A DNA stretch of 62,343 nucleotides from Acinetobacter halotolerans (GCF_004208515.1 NZ_SGIM01000015.1:1-62343), one strand, 5' to 3'. Shown: positions 8,577-17,850, numbered from the stretch's first letter. The notes: generated by a model not told the origin, from the letters alone. Numbers and translations: made by a program.

Positions 8577-9074
8577 ATGTCTGAACAACGTCCAACACTC
8601 TCTGCGCGCTATTATCTAACTCTAGAAGAATCTCAAGATGGTTTTGCTTTGATTACGTTTGGCAAAAAACCGATCACTCGGTTTCTGACACCCGCCATCA
8701 GTATTGCGATTATTTTGTGGGGTATTTATTTAGGTTTCACCGATGTTGGTCGGTATTATGTGATATTGGGTGTGTTTTTCTTGATGATGCAAGGCGTGAT
8801 GCGGTTTTGGTTACTTCCGATGTTGTTTAAACGACAATTTGTGCGTTATCAATTTGGAAAAAGTGAACAAGGCATTGATTTATATCAAGACCACTTTGAT
8901 CTGTATGCTGGGGGTAAAAAGCAAACAGCAGCTTATAATGAAGTACAGTCTTTCATTACTGGTAAGCTGACTTATATGTTAGAACTAAAAACGAAAACAG
9001 TGGTCATCATACCGAAACGCGCTTTTTCAAATCCTACTGATCAAAGTAAATTTGAAAATAGTTTTAAAAAATAA
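8577..9074 (+). CDS. YcxB-like inner-membrane protein
   Basis: 165 residues. Two hydrophobic segments near residues 33-55 and 58-80 are followed by a soluble tail with the sequence flow of the YcxB-like C-terminal domain (YNEVQSFITGKLTYMLEL, then VVIIPKRAF). This layout is known for small membrane proteins of unknown function. A TTG three codons upstream is in frame, but the ATG at 8577 is the more likely start; no strong ribosome-binding site is visible. The FAH-family gene follows 29 bp later on the same strand and may be co-transcribed. Confidence 0.75.
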   Translation: MSEQRPTLSARYYLTLEESQDGFALITFGKKPITRFLTPAISIAIILWGIYLGFTDVGRYYVILGVFFLMMQGVMRFWLLPMLFKRQFVRYQFGKSEQGIDLYQDHFDLYAGGKKQTAAYNEVQSFITGKLTYMLELKTKTVVIIPKRAFSNPTDQSKFENSFKK

Positions 9075-9103
9075 ATAACGGTTCAAAAGAACAAGGAGCT
9101 TCT

Positions 9104-9745
9104 ATGAATTCACGTCCTTCAAAAATTGTCTGCGTTGGTCGAAACTATGCCGAACACGCGAAAGAGTTGGGTAATGTGATCCCAGATCGTCCGATCTTAT
9201 TTATGAAACCACCAAGCAGTTTGGGTTCTCTAGCGCAAGGGATTAGTTGGAATCAGGCATTAGGCGAGTGTCATTTTGAATGTGAAATTTGTTTGCATAT
9301 TGCCCATCCTTTATCTCAAGAAACAGATCGGGAAAAAGCTTTAGAAGCTGTCGGCGCGATTACACTGGGTTTGGATTTAACTTTGCGTGATTTGCAAAGT
9401 GATTTAAAGAGCAAAGGAGAACCGTGGGAGCGTGCTAAGGCTTTTGACGGTGCATGTATACTTGCGGATTGGGTCGAAACTGATGAAATCGGGGACTTAC
9501 AAGAGTTAGAGCTTATTTTGATGATCAATGGCGAAGAACGCCAGCATGGTTTTAGTCGAGATATGTTGTTTGATATCGGGGCATTATTGGTTGAAATTAA
9601 TCAATCATTTAGCTTGGAGTCTGGTGATGTAATCATGACCGGTACCCCTGCTGGAGTTGGTGCGCTCAAGCCAAATGATCAACTGACGATGAAATTGATC
9701 ACCCAAACGGGTGAATATGACTGGGATACATTTGTCAAAGCATAA
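9104..9745 (+). CDS. Fumarylacetoacetate hydrolase (FAH) family protein
   Basis: 213 residues with the usual FAH start (KIVCVGRNYAEHAKELGN), the metal-binding ECHFECEICLHI stretch carrying acidic ligands, and GDVIMTGTPAGVG near the C-terminus. Members are metal-dependent C-C bond hydrolases, isomerases or oxaloacetate decarboxylases acting on beta-diketo acids. The short single-domain form resembles YcgM. The start has a good AAGGAG box. Substrate cannot be told from sequence; an oxaloacetate tautomerase or decarboxylase-like role is possible. Confidence 0.88.
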   Translation: MNSRPSKIVCVGRNYAEHAKELGNVIPDRPILFMKPPSSLGSLAQGISWNQALGECHFECEICLHIAHPLSQETDREKALEAVGAITLGLDLTLRDLQSDLKSKGEPWERAKAFDGACILADWVETDEIGDLQELELILMINGEERQHGFSRDMLFDIGALLVEINQSFSLESGDVIMTGTPAGVGALKPNDQLTMKLITQTGEYDWDTFVKA

Positions 9746-9758
9746 CTGTTAATAGTAT

Positions 9759-9790
9759 GGCGTTGATATTCAGATATCAGCGCCTTTTTT
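9759..9790 (+). terminator. Terminator after the FAH-family gene
   Basis: An imperfect hairpin pairing GGCGTTGATAT with ATATCAGCGCC around a short loop, followed by six T, 14 bp after the stop codon. Confidence 0.8.
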
Positions 9791-9828
9791 ATTGTTAAAA
9801 AATGAACCAGACAGTTGATTCGCCTGAA

Positions 9829-10653
9829 TTAGCGTCCTTGATATAACTTGCGGAACTGGTCTGGGGTAAAGTGCATCCAGCGTTTAAACATATATATAAA
9901 AGCGGATGAACTGGCATAGCCTAAATCCAATGCGATGCTTTCTATGGTTTTACCTTGATTGAGCATCGACATTGCTTTCATTACTTTGAGACGTTGCCGC
10001 CATTCGTGCAGCGACATGCCAAGCTCCTTTTGGCTATAACGCGCTAAGGTTCGTTCGGTCATGTTAATCATGTTGGCGAGTTGCACTAGCGTACTGTTGT
10101 CGGCAGGATAGTGGTGTAAGTGGCTTAATATTTTTGATAAGGCGGGATGTTGTGTGGTGGGTAAATAACTTCCGACCAGTTCAGCATGTGTGAGTGAATC
10201 CAATAATACTTGTAGTAGTCGTAAATACTCAGGGTCCTGTTCTGAGAATGGGTGCTTTCGAATGTGTTCCAGCAAGGCAGGAACCAGTGGCGCTGTCAGT
10301 AAAATGCCAGCTTGCTGCGGCATATTTTGACACAGGCTTTCATGTACATATAAGGTACAGTGAGTCACTTCGTTACGATTGATACCACTATGTTGTAAAT
10401 GAGGAGGCAGCCAAATGCCGTACGGAGGAGGGGTAAGGTAGTGAATCTGATCAATACTGACCTCAAGTACCCCATCAAAAGTATAAATAAATTCTCCCCA
10501 TGCGTGCGCATGTTTTGGGTAAAACGTTTCAGCAGGTGCATCACGAATACGTAACCACAATGATGCAGGAATATCATCGTATGCAGGAAGTTCATGAAAA
10601 TCTTGGATGCGTTGTGCTGATTTTTTCATAATATGAGAATTGCCTGAAAACAT
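9829..10653 (-). CDS. AraC-family transcriptional regulator
   Basis: 274 residues. The N-terminal part (about 35-130) reads as a cupin-like sensor domain (FYPKHAHAWGEFIYTFDG, PPHLQHSG). The C-terminal 100 residues carry the two helix-turn-helix units of AraC proteins, ending ESIALDLGYASSSAFIYMF...TPDQFRKLYQG. It is transcribed away from an EamA transporter gene with 83 bp between them, so it probably controls that exporter. Neither this ATG nor the one at 10629 has a clear ribosome-binding site; the longer form is given. An ATGCATGCAT palindrome overlaps the start. Confidence 0.85.
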   Translation of the reverse strand: MFSGNSHIMKKSAQRIQDFHELPAYDDIPASLWLRIRDAPAETFYPKHAHAWGEFIYTFDGVLEVSIDQIHYLTPPPYGIWLPPHLQHSGINRNEVTHCTLYVHESLCQNMPQQAGILLTAPLVPALLEHIRKHPFSEQDPEYLRLLQVLLDSLTHAELVGSYLPTTQHPALSKILSHLHHYPADNSTLVQLANMINMTERTLARYSQKELGMSLHEWRQRLKVMKAMSMLNQGKTIESIALDLGYASSSAFIYMFKRWMHFTPDQFRKLYQGR

Positions 10654-10736
10654 GCATGCATTGTCTGAATTTCACTATATCATCAAAATACGACAGCTTT
10701 ATATTGGCTTTCTAATTATAAAATTGGGAGCTGACG

Positions 10737-11645
10737 ATGGATGAGCGTAAAACATTAGATGCACGAGCATCAGGCCTTATGATCGGTCTCTGTATGATTT
10801 GGGGGCTACAACAAGTCATCTTAAAAATGGCTGCGCCTGATATTTCTCCCTTAATGCAAATTGCTTTACGTTCGGGTTTAGCTGCAATCCTACTATTGCC
10901 TTTATTGTGTTTGGATAAAACGGCTGAGCTCTTTAATCGACAGAACCTGAAAGCAGGTGCTTTGGTTGCTTTTTTATTTTCTTTAGAGTTCTTCTTATTG
11001 GCGCAGGCATTGCAATGGACCTCGGCTTCACATGCTGTAGTTTTGCTGTATACCGCACCGATTTTTGTAGCGTTGGGTTTACACTGGAAACTACCCTCTG
11101 AGCGTTTAAGTCTGTTGCAATGGAGTGGCATTGCTCTGGCTTTTATTGGAATCGTCGTGACGTTTATCCGAGGACAACAAGGAACTGCTTCGCTGATCGA
11201 GCAACAAATGCTTTGGGGGGATTTGTTGGCATTGGCAGCGGGTATTGCTTGGGCAGCAACTACGATCACCGTACGCTTATCTTCTTTGGCGCAAGCTGCT
11301 GTGACACAAACATTATTCTACCAATTGGCTGGTAGTTTTATTTTACTGTTTGGATTGGCGGTATTTTTAGGACAAGCGAGTATTCATTTTACTCCCTTAG
11401 TGATCGGCAGCTTGGCATTCCATACGTTGGTGGTGTCTTTTGCGAGCTTTTTAGCTTGGTTTTGGTTGCTTAGAAATTATTTAGCATCTCGCTTAGGCGT
11501 ATTCTCTTTTTTAACACCGTTGTTCGGTATTGTGTTTGGGATGTGGTTGTTAGGTGAGCGAATTGAACCTAATTTCGTACTTGGTTCAATTCTGGTATTG
11601 ATGGGCATCATGGTGGTGAGCTTGCAAGGCTGGTTAAGGAAATAA
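10737..11645 (+). CDS. EamA/DMT-family transporter
   Basis: 302 residues, almost all hydrophobic, forming about ten membrane helices arranged as two EamA halves (about 12-140 and 155-298). Typical DMT features include IWGLQQVILK in helix 1 and WLLGERIEPNFVLGSILVLMGI in the last pair. These inner-membrane proteins export amino acids, nucleosides or other metabolites. GGGAG precedes the ATG. The divergent AraC gene is the likely regulator. The substrate is unknown. Confidence 0.88.
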   Translation: MDERKTLDARASGLMIGLCMIWGLQQVILKMAAPDISPLMQIALRSGLAAILLLPLLCLDKTAELFNRQNLKAGALVAFLFSLEFFLLAQALQWTSASHAVVLLYTAPIFVALGLHWKLPSERLSLLQWSGIALAFIGIVVTFIRGQQGTASLIEQQMLWGDLLALAAGIAWAATTITVRLSSLAQAAVTQTLFYQLAGSFILLFGLAVFLGQASIHFTPLVIGSLAFHTLVVSFASFLAWFWLLRNYLASRLGVFSFLTPLFGIVFGMWLLGERIEPNFVLGSILVLMGIMVVSLQGWLRK

Positions 11646-11671
11646 AAAAAGACCTCATATCGAGGTCTTTT
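11646..11671. terminator. Bidirectional terminator between the EamA and YihY genes
   Basis: AAAGACCTC and GAGGTCTTT around a 5-nt loop, with A and T runs on either side, between convergent stop codons. It starts immediately after the EamA stop. Confidence 0.88.
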
Positions 11672-11674
11672 ATG

Positions 11675-12925
11675 TTATTTCGATTCAAAAATCGTTGAAA
11701 GGGGAATCGAAAGTTTGGCTGCCAAATAATCATTACTTTCAATCAATGCTGGCCCGATTTTTTCCATCCACTCATCATCCTGATGCACATTGGATACATC
11801 ATCTCTTAATGGAAGCGGATAAGGGAGCGCGGTAAAGAAACTCCAAAAATCAACCTGTGCTAGATTACGCACCAATACATACTCATCGTTATCTGTTCGT
11901 TTAATCAGATTTTGCGCTTCTAATTGTAGGATATATGAGGGTAAACGCCCGAGCTCGCCACGACCCACAATATCGAGTAGCTCATGTTCACTCACGCTGT
12001 TGCCGACTTGCTGTTTTTTATAGAACAACTCTAAGATATCCAATAACATCATGATTGGATGACGTTTTTGTTCTTTGCCCGAATGGAATGCGGTCAGCGC
12101 ATAACTGATTTCTACGCCTAATAAAATGATGTTCCAAGACAGAAAAATCCAAAGTAGAAAAATAGGGATCGCCGCGAAAGCACCATACACAATTTCATAG
12201 CTGGTGAAATTACTCATGATCCAGCCAAATAAACGCTTTAAGATTTCAAACACAGTTGCACTGAAACAAGCGGCAATGATCGCGGAGACAATCGGCACAT
12301 TACGATTCGGTATGGTCCAATATAAAATAAAGAAACCAAAGACCGTTAATAAAAACGAAATTAGCCATAACAGAAAAGCACCATCAAGTTGATAGCCTGC
12401 AAAATTATTGCTGAGGATATTCATGGATGCGACAGCGGAAGAAAGTACAAATGCACTGCCTAAAAGGATTGGTCCTAAAGAAATAATAGTCCAGTAACGC
12501 ATAAAACCGACTAGACCCGAACGTGTCTCTTTCACACGCCAAATGCGATTAAATACATTTTCAATCGAGGACAACATCAGTACAGTGGTGACAAATAAGA
12601 ATAAGATACCGATGATGGTGAGATTACTTGATTTATCAGTAAAAGCACTTAAGGCTTTATCAAAGGCAATGGTACTTTTTGGCAAGAAATTACTATAAAT
12701 CAGTTGTTGCAGCTGCTGCCTAGCAGGCTCTAAAGCTTTAATAGAAGAAATAATCACCAAAAAAACGGTAAGCATTGGGACAACAGCAAAGAGCGTGGTA
12801 TAGGTCAAAGACCCTGCTTGTTCTCGACAACGATCAGCCTCAAAACGGCGTAACACAAAGACAATAAATTGAAACCATGTTTTTTCTAAAAAATTCAGTT
12901 TTTTTAGATAACGGTTTAAGATCAT
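11675..12925 (-). CDS. yihY: YihY/UPF0761-type inner-membrane protein (BrkB family)
   Basis: 416 residues. About six membrane helices lie within residues 20-275. The family hallmark near residue 40 (EQAGSLTYTTLFAVVPMLTVFL) and the FNRIWRV stretch are present. Residues about 290-380 are a soluble tail with a winged-helix-like pattern (LLDIVGRGELGRLPSYILQLEAQ). The family was once misnamed ribonuclease BN; no enzymatic role is supported. The gene sits alone between convergent and divergent neighbours. Confidence 0.9.
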   Translation of the reverse strand: MILNRYLKKLNFLEKTWFQFIVFVLRRFEADRCREQAGSLTYTTLFAVVPMLTVFLVIISSIKALEPARQQLQQLIYSNFLPKSTIAFDKALSAFTDKSSNLTIIGILFLFVTTVLMLSSIENVFNRIWRVKETRSGLVGFMRYWTIISLGPILLGSAFVLSSAVASMNILSNNFAGYQLDGAFLLWLISFLLTVFGFFILYWTIPNRNVPIVSAIIAACFSATVFEILKRLFGWIMSNFTSYEIVYGAFAAIPIFLLWIFLSWNIILLGVEISYALTAFHSGKEQKRHPIMMLLDILELFYKKQQVGNSVSEHELLDIVGRGELGRLPSYILQLEAQNLIKRTDNDEYVLVRNLAQVDFWSFFTALPYPLPLRDDVSNVHQDDEWMEKIGPALIESNDYLAAKLSIPLSTIFESK

Positions 12926-12949
12926 GGGTTCTATCCTAGTTATTTTTTA

Positions 12950-12985
12950 AATCTTCCTCTTTTGAAAGAGGGCTTCGGGAAGATT
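12950..12985. repeat. Nested palindromic element between yihY and wrbA
   Basis: Outer arms AATCTTCC (12950-12957) and GGAAGATT (12978-12985) enclose an inner hairpin CCTCTTT / AAAGAGG with a 2-nt loop. From memory, similar palindromes recur between genes in Acinetobacter; that is not verified here. It lies in the 5' region of yihY and lacks a T run for termination. Confidence 0.55.
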
Positions 12986-13070
12986 TTGGATTGATCAATA
13001 CACAAAACAGCGAATAGATTGGCATTAATCGTATAATATCTTTTTTAAGTTAACAAAAATCTTGAAAGCG

Positions 13071-13661
13071 ATGCAACCTTACATTCTTGTTCTTTATTAC
13101 AGTAAGTACGGCTCAACCAAGCAAATGGCACATCTGATTGCAGATGGGATTGAGTCTGTAGGTGTGACAGCACGTATCCGAACAGTGCCTAATCTGGCAA
13201 CAGTTGTGACGCAAACTGAAGCAAGTATTCCCGAAGAGGGCGATATTTATTGTACGCTAGATGATCTGACCCATTGTTCGGGATTGGCGCTGGGCTCACC
13301 CACACGTTTTGGCAATATGGCCAGTGAGATGAAATACTTTTGGGATCAAACCACCAGTCTATGGCTCAATGGTGCTTTGCATAACAAACCTGCTTGTGTC
13401 TTTACCTCTTCGGGTTCGATGCATGGTGGGCAGGAGAGTACTTTATTGACGATGTTGCCGCCGTTATTTCACCACGGCATGATGATTTTAGGTTTACCGA
13501 ATTCGATCCCTGCGTTGTCAAATACCAAAACAGGTGGAACGCCTTACGGTGCGAGTCATGTCAGTGGACCACGCCATGATCAGGGCTTGAGTCAAGATGA
13601 AAAAGTCTTATGTGAAGCCCAAGGCAAACGCCTAGGTGAAGTAGTTAAAAAACTATTTTAA
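13071..13661 (+). CDS. wrbA: NAD(P)H:quinone oxidoreductase, WrbA type
   Basis: 196 residues with a flavodoxin-like fold. The FMN phosphate loop YYSKYGSTKQMA is at the N-terminus, GSPTRFGNMASEMKYFWDQ is the second flavin loop, and FTSSGSMHGGQES and GGTPYGASH are WrbA-specific. The enzyme reduces quinones by two electrons in the cytoplasm and protects against redox cycling. A TTG three codons upstream is in frame but the ATG at 13071 matches family starts. TATAAT lies at 13032-13037. Confidence 0.93.
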   Translation: MQPYILVLYYSKYGSTKQMAHLIADGIESVGVTARIRTVPNLATVVTQTEASIPEEGDIYCTLDDLTHCSGLALGSPTRFGNMASEMKYFWDQTTSLWLNGALHNKPACVFTSSGSMHGGQESTLLTMLPPLFHHGMMILGLPNSIPALSNTKTGGTPYGASHVSGPRHDQGLSQDEKVLCEAQGKRLGEVVKKLF

Positions 13662-13672
13662 AGTCATAAAAA

Positions 13673-13692
13673 ATGGGAGCATCTGCTCCCAT
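13673..13692. terminator. Bidirectional terminator between wrbA and lgt
   Basis: ATGGGAGCA and TGCTCCCAT around a 2-nt loop, between two converging stop codons. T-rich sequence follows on the plus strand and A-rich precedes. Confidence 0.82.
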
Positions 13693-13697
13693 GATTT

Positions 13698-14510
13698 TTA
13701 TTTTTTCAGTTGCCAATCATAGATATTTTTACGGTATGCATACCAAATCATCCAGAGTCCAATAATAATCATCGGGAAACTCAGGATTTGACCTTTGGTC
13801 ATCCAGCCAAATAAGATGAAGCCTTGATCTGCATCGGGTTGGCGGAAAAACTCCATAAAGAAACGTGCAACACCATAACCCATCAAGAATACTGCTGAAA
13901 CAGCCATACGCGGACGAGGTTTAGCACTAAACCACCACAGTACAATAAATAGAATTAAGCCTTCACAAATCGCTTGGTAAAGCTGTGAGGGGTGACGTAC
14001 CAAACCCAATGGATCTGTTGGGAAAATCATGCCAAATGGATAACTCGGGTCTTGAACTTGACGACCATACAGTTCGCCACCAATGAAATTACCAATACGA
14101 CCAAACATCAAACCTGTCGGTACACAAGGAGCAATAAAGTCCAAGGTCTGAAACCATGTCTTTTGGTATTTTTTACACCAAAATAACATGGCAATTACCA
14201 CGCCGAGAAAGCCGCCGTGGAAGCTCATGCCACCTGTCCATACTTGGAACAACCACAGTGGATTTTCTAAGAATTTCGCAAACTCATAAAACAGTACATA
14301 GCCAACGCGACCACCCAGTACGACGCCGAGTGCACCATAAAAGACGAGATCTGAAACCATATCTCCCGTCCAGCCATCACGTTGCTTAGCGCGATAAGAG
14401 GCGAGCCCCCAAGCACATAAAAAAGCCAACAGGTACATGAGTCCGTACCAGTGCACCTGTACTGGTCCTAAGCTCAGTGCAACTGGATCAATATTTGGAT
14501 AGGTCAGCAT
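13698..14510 (-). CDS. lgt: Prolipoprotein diacylglyceryl transferase
   Basis: 270 residues with seven membrane helices. It transfers diacylglycerol from phosphatidylglycerol to the lipobox cysteine of prolipoproteins at the inner membrane. Signature stretches are all present: MSFHGGFLG, the Lgt motif [14 protein letters not shown], and HPSQLYQA. Length is usual for the family. Clients in this window would include the PhoX-like protein, the lipoprotein at 33756 and the OmpA-like lipoprotein at 59988. Confidence 0.97.
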   Translation of the reverse strand: MLTYPNIDPVALSLGPVQVHWYGLMYLLAFLCAWGLASYRAKQRDGWTGDMVSDLVFYGALGVVLGGRVGYVLFYEFAKFLENPLWLFQVWTGGMSFHGGFLGVVIAMLFWCKKYQKTWFQTLDFIAPCVPTGLMFGRIGNFIGGELYGRQVQDPSYPFGMIFPTDPLGLVRHPSQLYQAICEGLILFIVLWWFSAKPRPRMAVSAVFLMGYGVARFFMEFFRQPDADQGFILFGWMTKGQILSFPMIIIGLWMIWYAYRKNIYDWQLKK

Positions 14511-14630
14511 CGCTGTTCCTCAGTTTAGAATTTGAAATTAAGTTTTGACCAAATTGTAGCGGAATGATATGAAAAATGTTGTACATTCAATGTGAAAGTC
14601 AACAGTCCTTAAGATAAGAGAACAAGATCA

Positions 14631-15413
14631 ATGTGTATTGTCGCGTTTGCATGGCAAGTTCTGGAGGAACTGCCACTGTGTTTAATTTCAAATCGAGATG
14701 AGTTTTATCATCGCCCAAGTGTTGCTTTGCACGCATGGGAAAATAGTTCGATCGTGGCAGGGCAGGATCTGCAATCGGGTGGTACATGGATGGGGGTGAC
14801 GGCATCGGGTCGTTGGGCGATCGTAACTAATTTTCGTAACGGCCGTGATCAGCAGCAGTATCAGACTTCAAGAGGACATTTGATTCAAGATTTCCTTGAA
14901 AGCGATTTAGCGCCGATTCGTTATGCTCAAATGTTAGAACAAAAACAACAAGACTATGCGGGCTTTAATTTATTTGTGGGGGATACACAACAAGCTGTTT
15001 ATATGAGCAATCGCGGAGAAGCACCACAAGTTTTGGCCAAAGGTGTTTATGTGGTTTCCAATGGCTTAATGTCCGAAGATTGGAAGAAGACCATGCATTT
15101 GCGTAAGCGCTTTACCCAAGAATTTTTGCCGATGTTACAGCAACCAAAGATTTCAGAAACAGATTTAGAATATGCCATCTGGGATATTTTAGAAGATGAA
15201 CGAAAAGTTATCCCAGAGTTGTTACCCGATACGGGTATTAGTTCGGAGATGGAAGCCTTACTTTCTTCAACGTTTATTCAAAGCCCCATTTATGGCACAC
15301 GCTGTTCAAATTTTTTACGCATGACACCAAAACAATGGCAATGGTTGGAAAAAGAACAACAAGGGGAGCAGCAAGGAAATATTGTGCGTCAACATATTAC
15401 GCTACTGAAATAG
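14631..15413 (+). CDS. NRDE (TANGO2-like) family protein
   Basis: 260 residues. It opens MCIVAFAW and contains SNRDEFYHRPS, the NRDE motif that names the family, followed by GGTWMGV. The fold is related to N-terminal-nucleophile hydrolases, with the residue after Met (here Cys2) the presumed nucleophile. Eukaryotic TANGO2 is linked to lipid and haem handling; the bacterial role is not settled. The gene is alone, with a hairpin just behind it. Confidence 0.88.
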   Translation: MCIVAFAWQVLEELPLCLISNRDEFYHRPSVALHAWENSSIVAGQDLQSGGTWMGVTASGRWAIVTNFRNGRDQQQYQTSRGHLIQDFLESDLAPIRYAQMLEQKQQDYAGFNLFVGDTQQAVYMSNRGEAPQVLAKGVYVVSNGLMSEDWKKTMHLRKRFTQEFLPMLQQPKISETDLEYAIWDILEDERKVIPELLPDTGISSEMEALLSSTFIQSPIYGTRCSNFLRMTPKQWQWLEKEQQGEQQGNIVRQHITLLK

Positions 15414-15415
15414 CC

Positions 15416-15439
15416 AATGCCAACCCGAAGGTTGGCATT
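15416..15439 (+). terminator. Hairpin after the NRDE gene
   Basis: A perfect 10-bp stem (AATGCCAACC / GGTTGGCATT) with a CGAA tetraloop begins 3 bp after the stop. The following U tract is weak, so termination may be partial; it also faces the end of the convergent phosphatase gene. Confidence 0.65.
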
Positions 15440-15466
15440 GTAATGTTTGTTGGGTGAGGTTGGCGA

Positions 15467-17665
15467 TTAGCCAGCAATCACACCACCGTCTTTACGTGTG
15501 ATTACCACCGTTGCTGAGCGCGGGCGAGCAGTTGTATTATTTGGATTAGTTTGGGTCGCAGGCCAATTACTGGTTGGTGCAGCATAACTCTTAGAGTCTT
15601 CACCTGGATGTTGTACATTAATGAAAATGGCTTTGTAGTCAGGCGTCATGGTAACACCCGTGATTTCACACTCTTTAGGACCTGTAAGGAATCGACGTAG
15701 ATTTTCATCATTCACTTTGGCACCGACAATGGTTTCAGTTCCATTCGAGGTTGTAGCTTTACTACCATCACTAACTTGACCTGGTAGCGCTGCAAGCATC
15801 ATACAGTTAGTGACATCAGTATAAGCGCCGTCATCAGTCTGAATCCAAAGCACGCCACGAGGGTCGAACCACATACCATCTGGTGATGAGAAGTCATTTT
15901 GATCTGTCAAGCCAGAAAGGTTGATATTGGCTGCCATGGCTGCTTCCGCACCAAATAAGTAGATATCCCACTTAAAGCTTTCAGCCGTAGTTTTATCATC
16001 TGCTTCACGGAAACGGATAATATGACCGTTAACGTTCCCTTTTTGTACTTTTTCGTTGTTTTTCAAGTCTTCATAATGACGCGGGTTAGCGGCATCGGTT
16101 GGATAGCTTGAACCACGATTTGAGTTGTTGGTCAGTGTCACATACACTTCACCATTGACTGGGTTGACTGCACACCATTCTGGGCGATCCATCTTGGTTG
16201 CGCCTACTGAGTCCGCTGCCAGACGAGCAAAGGTCACCACATCCGCTTGAGATTTAAATGGGTACGCTGCATTGCTTTCATTTAAGCCATTTTTACCATA
16301 GCTAAGCTCAACCCATTGACCAGTACCATCATTATTGAATTTAGCAACATAAAACTTTCCAGCATTCATGTACTTATCGCCAGCGCGATAGCCACCATTT
16401 ACATCTTTTGGATCCCATTTCGCATCGGAAACAAATTTATAGATATATTCACCACGTGAGTCATCACCCATATAAAAGGCTAGATTTTCACCTTCAATAA
16501 CGCGACTGGTACGGCAGTCTTCATGAGCAAAACGTCCTAGAGCAGTACGTTTTACAGGGGCTTGGCGATTATCAAATGGATCAATTTCCACCATCCAACC
16601 AAAGGTGTTTGGTGCATTACGATAGTCTTGTGCTGCTTGTTCTGCTTTTACATCAGCATTCCAGCGATCATATAGGTCTTGTGAGTCCACTTGTCCGAGT
16701 GCTGTTTCCCAGCCATAACGAGTACTAGAACCTGCTTTCAAACCATAACGTTGAAGTGCCACGATTTCTTCTGGGCGACGTGCTGCATCATCAGTTGCGC
16801 TACGTGCAAAATAACCAATAAAGTTTTCTTCAGTTGTGAGGTAGGTTCCCCACGGCGTATAACCATTACCGCAGTTGTTATGCGTGCCGCGTGTTTGTAC
16901 TCCTGATGGTGAGAACTTGGTTGCTAATAGTGCATTACCTGCCGCAGGACCAGCAAATTCCATCAAGGTTGAACCTGTGATACGACGGTTGTACACAGAG
17001 TTTTTTACCAATTCAACCTTTTGAGTTTTGGTATCTTTTTTAACATGAATGATTGAGACACCATGTGCATTTACTTCACGAATCACTTCATCTTCTGGAC
17101 GGCGACCATCTACTTTGGTTGGACCTTGAGGATGCAAGAATGTTGGGTTGATATATTCGTGGTTGAGGACTAACAAGCCATCATTAGATTGTTGTTCATC
17201 ATAACGACCAGTTGCAGTATTTAATCCAAAATAGCTCATACCATCATGGCAGTCACCTGAACGGAACTGAAAGCTTGGTCCTGATGGAATACTGTTGTCA
17301 TCCCATTCTGCATAACTTGGATTAATTGAATCACCTAAGGCATAAATCACATCTGCTTGATAGTCTTCTGGTACGGTGACAATATCGTTAAGATTTTTTG
17401 GTACAGCGGTGAAATTAAGTTTTTCTGGTTTTTTATTAGGATCAACAGGCGTTGTTGTGCCGCCACCGGAATTGTTATTTTTATTATCGCTATCATTACA
17501 GCCGGTTAATGTTGATGCCAATGTCAATGCGACAGCGCCGCTTGCTGTTTTGGTGATGAGGCTACGGCGACTAATATGTTGTTCTAAAATGTCACGGAAA
17601 TGGATATTAGCCGAAGTGTTATTATCCAGTTCTTGGTCTTCATGATATGGCGTCAGCTGTGTCAT
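15467..17665 (-). CDS. phoX: PhoX-family alkaline phosphatase, Tat-exported
   Basis: 732 residues of the PhoX/DUF839 family, calcium- and iron-dependent phosphomonoesterases that release phosphate outside the cytoplasm. The N-terminus has a twin-arginine motif at 32-37 (SRRSLI), a hydrophobic stretch, then a lipobox-like LTGC ending at Cys56. Family landmarks include LNHEYINPTFLHPQG, THNNCGNGYTPWGTYLTTEEN and FSSPDGMWFDPRGVLWIQTDD. The gene lies directly downstream of tatABC, whose product would export it, but a terminator separates them. A PhoB-type box lies upstream. AGGAT precedes the ATG. Confidence 0.93.
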   Translation of the reverse strand: MTQLTPYHEDQELDNNTSANIHFRDILEQHISRRSLITKTASGAVALTLASTLTGCNDSDNKNNNSGGGTTTPVDPNKKPEKLNFTAVPKNLNDIVTVPEDYQADVIYALGDSINPSYAEWDDNSIPSGPSFQFRSGDCHDGMSYFGLNTATGRYDEQQSNDGLLVLNHEYINPTFLHPQGPTKVDGRRPEDEVIREVNAHGVSIIHVKKDTKTQKVELVKNSVYNRRITGSTLMEFAGPAAGNALLATKFSPSGVQTRGTHNNCGNGYTPWGTYLTTEENFIGYFARSATDDAARRPEEIVALQRYGLKAGSSTRYGWETALGQVDSQDLYDRWNADVKAEQAAQDYRNAPNTFGWMVEIDPFDNRQAPVKRTALGRFAHEDCRTSRVIEGENLAFYMGDDSRGEYIYKFVSDAKWDPKDVNGGYRAGDKYMNAGKFYVAKFNNDGTGQWVELSYGKNGLNESNAAYPFKSQADVVTFARLAADSVGATKMDRPEWCAVNPVNGEVYVTLTNNSNRGSSYPTDAANPRHYEDLKNNEKVQKGNVNGHIIRFREADDKTTAESFKWDIYLFGAEAAMAANINLSGLTDQNDFSSPDGMWFDPRGVLWIQTDDGAYTDVTNCMMLAALPGQVSDGSKATTSNGTETIVGAKVNDENLRRFLTGPKECEITGVTMTPDYKAIFINVQHPGEDSKSYAAPTSNWPATQTNPNNTTARPRSATVVITRKDGGVIAG

Positions 17666-17728
17666 GGAATCATCCTAAGTTTATAAGTGCATTAAAAAAA
17701 TTTCCCGCCTTTAACTTAGATTGAAATT

Positions 17729-17757
17729 GTGACGTTGCCTTGACACTTATGTGACAA
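17729..17757 (-). promoter_or_regulatory. PhoB (Pho) box of phoX
   Basis: Reading the minus strand, three direct heptamers, TTGTCAC, GTGTCAA and ACGTCAC, are each separated by 4 bp. The first two match the Pho-box consensus of two CTGTCAT heptamers with a 4-bp AT spacer; the third is weaker. The box ends 64 bp before the phoX ATG, which fits activation under phosphate starvation. Confidence 0.72.
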
Positions 17758-17794
17758 ATACATTAAAAATCAATTAATAATTTAAAATTTGGTC

Positions 17795-17820
17795 AAAAAA
17801 AACAGGTCTAGGACCTGTTT
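17795..17820 (-). terminator. Terminator of the tatABC operon
   Basis: AAACAGGTC and GACCTGTTT with a 3-nt loop. On the minus strand the stem is followed by eight T, so it stops transcripts leaving tatC before they reach phoX. Confidence 0.85.
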
Positions 17821-17850
17821 GGAAAACCACTTGTTTTTATACAACGGAAA

